Shown here piece after piece: positions 61,739 through 64,000 of a stretch of 64,000 nucleotides of DNA. Below the pieces are notes generated by a model. That model was not told the DNA's origin and made no database searches. It was given only the letters and a program-made list of their open reading frames with translations. The stretch is from contig NZ_NRGW01000001.1 in the NCBI RefSeq assembly GCF_002332255.1, positions 1,860,001-1,924,000 of the forward strand, written 5' to 3'. Positions within the stretch are counted from its first letter, which is position 1, and each line of letters begins with the position of its first letter. The stretch comes from Halomonas sp. JB37. Lineage in GTDB: Bacteria > Pseudomonadota > Gammaproteobacteria > Pseudomonadales > Halomonadaceae. Made by a program: the position numbers and the translations under genes.

Positions 61739-62470
61739 ATGAATAGTCTGCTTGCCTGGATCAATCTGCCATTAGATACCTGGCTTGCCTGTGCCGCGGT
61801 TTTGATGCTTGGTGCTTTTGTTCAGCGAGCGACCGGCTTCGGGTTGGCGGTAGTGGGGGCACCGCTACTGTTGATGTTGGAGCCTCGCCTAGTGCCGGTC
61901 ACGCTGGTGTTATTTGGGCTGACTGTCTCGCTTATGATGGTGCGCCACTATTGGCACGAGGTGCGGCTGGATGCTATTGGAATGGCGTTAGTAGGCCGCC
62001 TGCCTGGTAATGCGCTGGGTGTTTGGCTGCTACTTGTGGCCCCTATGGTGATCTTAGAAAAGCTGATTGCCGTTATCGTATTGTTCACGGTATTAGTCAC
62101 TGTATGCCGTTTTCAGCTGCCGGTGAACCGTATAACGCTGTTTGGAGCGGGTGTTCTGTCCGGTATTTTCGGTACCGTTGCGGCTATTGGCGGCCCGCCT
62201 ATCGTATTGTTGATGCACGGCTTGCCGGTTGATCGAATGCGCGGCAATCTGGCCGCTTTCTTTATTTTAACCTCTACGCTAACGCTGATAACTCTCGCGT
62301 TGGCGAATCAAATTCAGCTATGGCATTTTCAAATGGCGCTGACTTTTTTGCCTGCGGTGCTTATCGGTAATGCGCTGGCAGGTGCGCTAGCACATCGCTT
62401 AGACAGACGCCTATTGCAGCGTGCTTCACTAACGCTGTGTACGCTAGCAGCGATAGGGCTTTTAGTGTGA
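61739..62470 (+). CDS. TauE/SafE family membrane transporter
   Basis: 243-residue inner-membrane protein with two repeats of the TauE/SafE pattern: FVQRATGFGLAVVGAPLLLML at the N-terminus and GVLSGIFGTVAAIGGPPIVLLM in the middle, with further hydrophobic helices. The family exports organosulfur compounds or sulfite, but many members have unknown substrates. It follows the Bcr/CflA gene closely. Confidence 0.85.
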   Translation: MNSLLAWINLPLDTWLACAAVLMLGAFVQRATGFGLAVVGAPLLLMLEPRLVPVTLVLFGLTVSLMMVRHYWHEVRLDAIGMALVGRLPGNALGVWLLLVAPMVILEKLIAVIVLFTVLVTVCRFQLPVNRITLFGAGVLSGIFGTVAAIGGPPIVLLMHGLPVDRMRGNLAAFFILTSTLTLITLALANQIQLWHFQMALTFLPAVLIGNALAGALAHRLDRRLLQRASLTLCTLAAIGLLV

Positions 62471-62497
62471 CGTTAAAAAAATAGCAATAATTGGTCA

Positions 62498-62515
62498 CTG
62501 TCATATTTCTGCAAT
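62498..62515 (+). promoter_or_regulatory. Pho box upstream of pstS
   Basis: CTGTCAT-ATTT-CTGCAAT: two 7-bp repeats on an 11-bp period, as in the PhoB-binding consensus (first half perfect, second 5 of 7). It lies 97 bp before the pstS ATG, with a weak -10 (CAGACT) downstream, and predicts induction by phosphate starvation. Confidence 0.8.
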
Positions 62516-62611
62516 CGATCGTGTGCAGACTCCTCTTTGCGCAAGGCCATTGGGCCAGCTCTTCCGGAAGCTAAGTGCTAACCGGATATTAAACCAGAGG
62601 GGAACACGACG

Positions 62612-63628
62612 ATGAATGTAGCTAAGAAGACATTAGGTGTTGCAGTAGTAGCGGCCCTGGCCACTGGCGTTTCCGCTACTGCAATGGCGCGCGATACTGT
62701 GCAGATTGCGGGTTCCTCTACGGTACTTCCGTTTGCCAGTATCGTTGCTGAAGAGTTTGGGGATACTTTTTCTCAGTTCGGTACACCGGTCGTTGGCTCT
62801 GGTGGCTCTGGTGGTGGCTTGCGTCAGTTCTGCCAAGGCGTTGGCGAAAACACCATCGATATTGCTAATGCCTCACGCGCCATCCGTAGCGCTGAAGTAG
62901 CGAGCTGTAATGAGGCCGGGGTCAATGAAATACTTGAGGTCAAATTCGGTTACGACGGTATTGTTTTTGCCTCGCGCCTAGACCGCGAAGCCTTTGAACT
63001 GACCCCAGACCATGTCTTCAAAGCCGCCGCAGCCCAAGTTACCCAAGACGGCGAACTGGTGGATAACCCCTATACCCGCTGGTCAGAAATCGATGCTGAC
63101 CTGCCAGACCAGGAAATTGTGCTGGTCATCCCCGCTTCAAACCACGGCACCCGTGAAGTGTTCGAAGAGAAAGTCATCCACCCTGGCTGTGAAAGCGACG
63201 CCCAGGTTGAGGGTGATGCCTGCGTCAACCTACGTGGCGATGGCCGTATCGTTGAAATTGCTGGCGACTACACCGAAACGCTAGCGCGTTTAGATGCTCA
63301 AGCAGACGCCGTTGGCGTATTTGGTCTTAGCTTTTACGAGCAGAACCGCGACCGCCTACAAGTGGCCACCGTTGACGGCGTAACGCCAAGTCTGGAAACC
63401 ATTGGCTCGGGCGAATACCCGATTTCTCGTCCGCTGTTCTTCTACGTGAAAGGTGAGCACCTTGACGTAATTCCGGGTCTGGCCGAATACACCGAATACT
63501 TCCTGAACGACATGGTGTCAGGCTACGGCAGCCCGCTGGAAGATGCTGGTCTTATTCCACTGGATGAAGAGGAGCGTGCAACCGCGCTTGAGCAGTTCCA
63601 AGCCCGCACTGTGGTTAGCCCAGAGTAA
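62612..63628 (+). CDS. pstS: Periplasmic phosphate-binding protein PstS
   Basis: High-affinity phosphate-binding component of the Pst ABC transporter. Signal peptide with Ala-X-Ala cleavage near residue 26 (SATAMA), then phosphate-site loops IAGSSTVLPFA, GSGGSGGGLRQFCQG, DIANASRAIRS and SNHGTREVFEE. 338 residues. Two Cys-containing segments (CNEAG, HPGCESD...DACVN) may form a disulfide. SD GAGGGG precedes the ATG, and a Pho box lies upstream. A subfamily with an acidic C-terminal half; strong use of C-ending codons suggests high expression. Confidence 0.95.
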   Translation: MNVAKKTLGVAVVAALATGVSATAMARDTVQIAGSSTVLPFASIVAEEFGDTFSQFGTPVVGSGGSGGGLRQFCQGVGENTIDIANASRAIRSAEVASCNEAGVNEILEVKFGYDGIVFASRLDREAFELTPDHVFKAAAAQVTQDGELVDNPYTRWSEIDADLPDQEIVLVIPASNHGTREVFEEKVIHPGCESDAQVEGDACVNLRGDGRIVEIAGDYTETLARLDAQADAVGVFGLSFYEQNRDRLQVATVDGVTPSLETIGSGEYPISRPLFFYVKGEHLDVIPGLAEYTEYFLNDMVSGYGSPLEDAGLIPLDEEERATALEQFQARTVVSPE

Positions 63629-63675
63629 ATACGGGCCTACTTGCCATCGATTAACACTTAACTCGCTTGGCAGTC

Positions 63676-63705
63676 GCGCCGGCATCAATGATCTGATGCC
63701 GGCGC
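63676..63705 (+). terminator. Strong hairpin between pstS and pstC
   Basis: Perfect 12-bp stem GCGCCGGCATCA / TGATGCCGGCGC with loop ATGATC, 47 bp past the pstS stop, not followed by a T-run. More likely an mRNA-stabilising or attenuating hairpin that favours PstS over PstC than a complete terminator. Confidence 0.65.
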
Positions 63706-63736
63706 TTAAATGTAGAAAATCACAGGCGGAGAGATA

Positions 63737-64000
63737 ATGAGCAACATTGCCTTGATAGCCACACTGCTCGTGATCATGGCCCTGGCTTACCACTTAGGGC
63801 TGACACGAAGCCGTGCGGTTGCGGCAGAAAATGATGTCAGGATGCACTCGCGGCCGGGCTATTACGGTGTGCTCGTTGCATTGTGGTGCGGGCTGCCAGC
63901 CTTAGTGCTGTTTTTGCTGTGGTCTTTCTTAGCGCCCCAGCTTATTGAGATGCTCGTTACTCATCAGTTGCCCCATGAGTTGGTGGCTAGCATGAGCGGA
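63737..64000 (+). CDS. pstC: Phosphate ABC transporter permease PstC (5' part, continues past window)
   Basis: The first 88 codons only. The start MSNIALIATLLVIMALAYHLGL is a membrane helix, then a short cytosolic part (RMHSRPGYYG) and a second hydrophobic segment (VLVALWCGLPALVLFLLWSFL). This matches the long PstC form found in Vibrio, Marinobacter and Halomonas, which has an N-terminal extension before the permease domain. SD CGGAGAG is before the ATG. Position after pstS supports the call. Confidence 0.85.
   Translation, partial: MSNIALIATLLVIMALAYHLGLTRSRAVAAENDVRMHSRPGYYGVLVALWCGLPALVLFLLWSFLAPQLIEMLVTHQLPHELVASMSG

Overview
The window is chromosomal core sequence of a gammaproteobacterium. 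Gene content and order fit Halomonadaceae (Halomonas/Vreelandella type). Supporting signs are the conserved gacA/uvrY-uvrC-pgsA-tRNA(Gly-Cys-Leu) block, the dnaX-ybaB-recR-rnd-ycgL block, a Pseudomonas-like mlaA-rssB-rssC block, a GntR-controlled methylcitrate operon with acnD/prpF plus prpD, and a PstC of the long N-terminal type. The lineage is my inference; no rRNA is present. I see no prophage, insertion sequence, CRISPR array or defence island.

Layout. 1-8.1 kb: rpe (only its first base is outside), ndh (-), gph-trpE, a Mn/Fe-type periplasmic binding protein (-), then trpG-trpD-trpC. 8.1-13.4 kb (-): a YdiJ-type FAD/FeS dehydrogenase, a DUF4202 protein and a dicarboxylate/amino-acid:cation symporter. 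13.6-21 kb: serS, a SIMPL-domain protein, an AI-2E family membrane protein, trxA, cysB, cysH and pabB. 21-29.6 kb: propionate (methylcitrate) locus with a GntR regulator and prpB-prpC-acnD-prpF-prpD. 29.7-35.4 kb: comEA-like, pyrF, lapB-lapA-ihfB, sdhE-ygfX, nadB. 35.6-39.5 kb: tRNA-Leu, -Cys, -Gly, pgsA, uvrC, a GacA/UvrY regulator and tRNA-Ala. 39.5-46.8 kb: argF, grxD, dnaX-ybaB-recR, rnd-ycgL, an AcpH-YcgN fusion and a 52-residue small protein. 47-56.5 kb: oligopeptidase B-like, a membrane protein, a YafJ-like amidotransferase, fadD and hrpA. 56.5-64 kb: FabH-like synthase, mlaA-rssB-rssC, Bcr/CflA and TauE/SafE transporters, pstS and the start of pstC.

How the genes fit together. Chorismate use is concentrated here (trpE, trpGDC, pabB). 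Sulfate assimilation is represented by cysB, cysH and trxA. Propionyl-CoA is oxidised to pyruvate and succinate by the prp operon, whose regulator gene is preceded by two matching palindromic operators. Phosphate uptake starts behind a recognisable Pho box. DNA metabolism and envelope maintenance genes (lapAB, mlaA, pgsA) fill the rest.

Nothing looks like a wholly new multi-gene system. The items most worth a second look are the in-frame AcpH-YcgN fusion with a strong internal Shine-Dalgarno, an intrinsic terminator inside the prp operon just before acnD, a 52-residue protein with a repeated IWD(A/S)P motif, an 18-copy hexanucleotide repeat in dnaX, and a six-copy tandem repeat against the comEA stop codon.
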